6,736 bases of DNA from Elusimicrobiota bacterium (GTDB lineage Bacteria; Elusimicrobiota; Elusimicrobia; FEN-1173): positions 1-6,736 of the forward strand of contig PMLF01000119.1 of assembly GCA_003158755.1 (NCBI GenBank), read 5' to 3'. How positions within the stretch are numbered: position 1 is the stretch's first letter; each line of letters opens with the position of its first letter. Below, piece after piece: positions 5,639-6,736 of the stretch. The notes under the pieces are model-generated. The model worked only from the letters and a program-made list of their open reading frames with translations, did no database searches and was not told the origin of the DNA. Position numbers and translations under genes: made by a program.

Positions 5639-6712
5639 ATGCCGAAACCATCAATCCTCTCATTCCTTTTGATCGCCCTCGCCTCCGCCGCTTCCGCGGG
5701 ACATATGTCGGGCGGAGCTTACGACGTCCCCATCACCTTCGTCGGCTCGGCCGGCGCCTCCGGCGTGGTCGCCGCCCAGGCGGGAAATGCGACGGGGAAC
5801 ACGGTCCTCCGGGCCGTCGGGTTCGTCACGGAAGGCACGGACCTCGGTCAATCCAGCGGAACCCTCGTGCTCGCCGGATTGTTCGGCGGCGCGCCGGGAA
5901 TGATCCCTTTCACCATCCCTTACACCGACACTTTCAGCGTCTCGACGGGCGCCCCCGCCAGCCTCTCCATCGCGGCGAACTCGCTGCACAAGGATTACAT
6001 GGTTTTCGTCTCCAGCAGCCCGGAGACCGCCCCCCTGCGAACCTCGCCGGTCGCAATCGCCGCCGCCGACCGGAACCTCATCAAATCCGGCGCTGTCTAC
6101 ACCCACCCTTTGGCCGCGAGCGTTTGGGAAGTTTCCTTCATGCAGGATGACGGCTCCCTCCTGGCCCCCCGGGACGGAATCACCGGGGTCCTGACGCTTC
6201 CTTACATTGACGCCAACAACGACGGCGTCGTGGACGGGACCCAGCCGCCGATCCGCGCGTCGACGCTATCGATTTGGTGGCTGGACGAGGATCACGACAT
6301 GTGGGTCCGCCTGCCCGACAGCCAGGTCAACCTTTCGTCGCACACTGTCACCGCCCCCGTGACGTACGCCTCCGTCTTCGCCTTGATGGGCAGCCCCGAC
6401 GTCGCCGTCGGCGAAGTGCGGGCGGTCCCCTCCCCTTGGCGTCCCAACGGCCCCCACGCGGGCAACGGCCCCGGCCAAACCGGCACTCCGGCCGGAGGGA
6501 TCACCTTCTGGAACATGCCCAGCATAGCGACCATCCGGATTTACACCCTCACGGGAACGCTGGTGAAAGAAATCCAGCACACCGACGGCACCTACCAGCA
6601 CGTGTGGGACGTCAAAAACGATTCCGGCCAGGAGGTCGCCACGGGCGTGTACATTTTCACGGTCCAAACCGAAAGCGGCCACAAATCCGGCAAGCTGGCG
6701 ATCATCCGATGA
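5639..6712 (+). CDS. Secreted/surface protein with C-terminal FlgD-like beta-sandwich domain
   Basis: This 357-residue protein has a clear signal peptide: K3, a hydrophobic core at 6-17, and an A-S-A cleavage motif at 18-20 before G21. The N-terminal third is Gly/Ala/Ser/Thr-rich (SGGAYDV, 24-30). A middle region contains DANNDGVVDG (191-200), which resembles a Ca-binding DxNxDG loop, then a beta-rich stretch ending VTYASVFALMG (241-251). A linker with PSPWRP (264-269) leads to a FlgD-like Ig domain at about 288-357: IYTLTGTLVK (301-310), WDVKNDSG (323-330), GVYIF (336-340), and the end GKLAIIR. Such C-terminal domains are common on exported proteins of several diderm phyla, where some act in sorting or anchoring. 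No enzyme motif is visible, so the function is unknown. ATG 5639 is supported by the signal peptide and the promoter position. Confidence 0.85.
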   Translation: MPKPSILSFLLIALASAASAGHMSGGAYDVPITFVGSAGASGVVAAQAGNATGNTVLRAVGFVTEGTDLGQSSGTLVLAGLFGGAPGMIPFTIPYTDTFSVSTGAPASLSIAANSLHKDYMVFVSSSPETAPLRTSPVAIAAADRNLIKSGAVYTHPLAASVWEVSFMQDDGSLLAPRDGITGVLTLPYIDANNDGVVDGTQPPIRASTLSIWWLDEDHDMWVRLPDSQVNLSSHTVTAPVTYASVFALMGSPDVAVGEVRAVPSPWRPNGPHAGNGPGQTGTPAGGITFWNMPSIATIRIYTLTGTLVKEIQHTDGTYQHVWDVKNDSGQEVATGVYIFTVQTESGHKSGKLAIIR

Positions 6713-6717
6713 ATTTT

Positions 6718-6736
6718 TCCCTCCCCTTTGTAAGGG
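6718..6736. repeat. Further copy of the hairpin repeat, cut by the window end
   Basis: TCCCTCCCCTTTGTAAGGG begins 5 nt after the TGA at 6710-6712. It is identical, as far as it goes, to the reverse complement of the right-hand unit of the element in the transporter gene (3789-3807). The stem CCCTCCCCTT with loop TGT has begun to close when the window ends, so the rest of the element and any partner unit lie outside. Confidence 0.7.

Overview
The window is GC-rich bacterial DNA with three plus-strand genes: a membrane sensor histidine kinase (364-1941), a very large RND-superfamily inner-membrane transporter (1934-5602), and a secreted protein with a C-terminal FlgD-like/beta-sandwich domain (5639-6712). 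The third protein has a 'PSPWRP' linker, an 'IYTLTG...WDVKNDSG...GVYIF' domain and a '...KLAIIR' end. I associate this style of surface protein with Elusimicrobiota and similar poorly cultured, diderm-type lineages. This assignment is from memory and not from a search, so treat it as a moderate to low confidence guess. An RND pump and a signal-peptide protein fit a diderm cell.

Layout. Positions 1-363 carry no full-length gene. They hold a dense cluster of palindromic REP-like repeats of at least two families (2-60, 101-169) plus a hairpin module (170-196), then a 15-bp GC-rich hairpin (218-256), a possible 20-codon leader ORF (286-348) and the kinase ribosome-binding site. The kinase and transporter overlap by 8 bp and are probably one transcriptional and translational unit. 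The transporter ends in an AT-rich tail that contains a small terminator-like hairpin. A 36-bp gap follows, with an extended -10 promoter (TGCTAAAAT) so close to the next ATG that the secreted protein is probably made from a leaderless mRNA.

How the genes may work together. The kinase has two membrane segments, an extracytoplasmic Cache-like sensor region, a HAMP domain, a phosphoacceptor His and a complete ATPase domain, but no response regulator lies in the window. It probably senses an envelope or chemical signal, and the coupled RND pump is the obvious candidate output. No membrane-fusion or outer-membrane partner of the pump is visible. The secreted protein has its own promoter and may be unrelated.

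Most interesting signal. A roughly 146-bp fold-back repeat (3684-3829) lies in frame inside the transporter gene, in the predicted cytoplasmic loop between transmembrane helices 6 and 7. It consists of two inverted copies of a hairpin unit whose stem bases differ in compensating pairs. Its outer ends (TAGAAGC/GCTTCTA) are consistent with a TA target duplication, and the implied net insertion is 144 bp (48 codons), which keeps the frame. The same hairpin unit starts again right after the last stop codon (6718 to the window end), and the element's outer end recurs in the kinase leader (182-198). This resembles the way Rickettsia palindromic elements add peptide segments to proteins. The transporter also has several hydrophobic segments beyond the canonical twelve.
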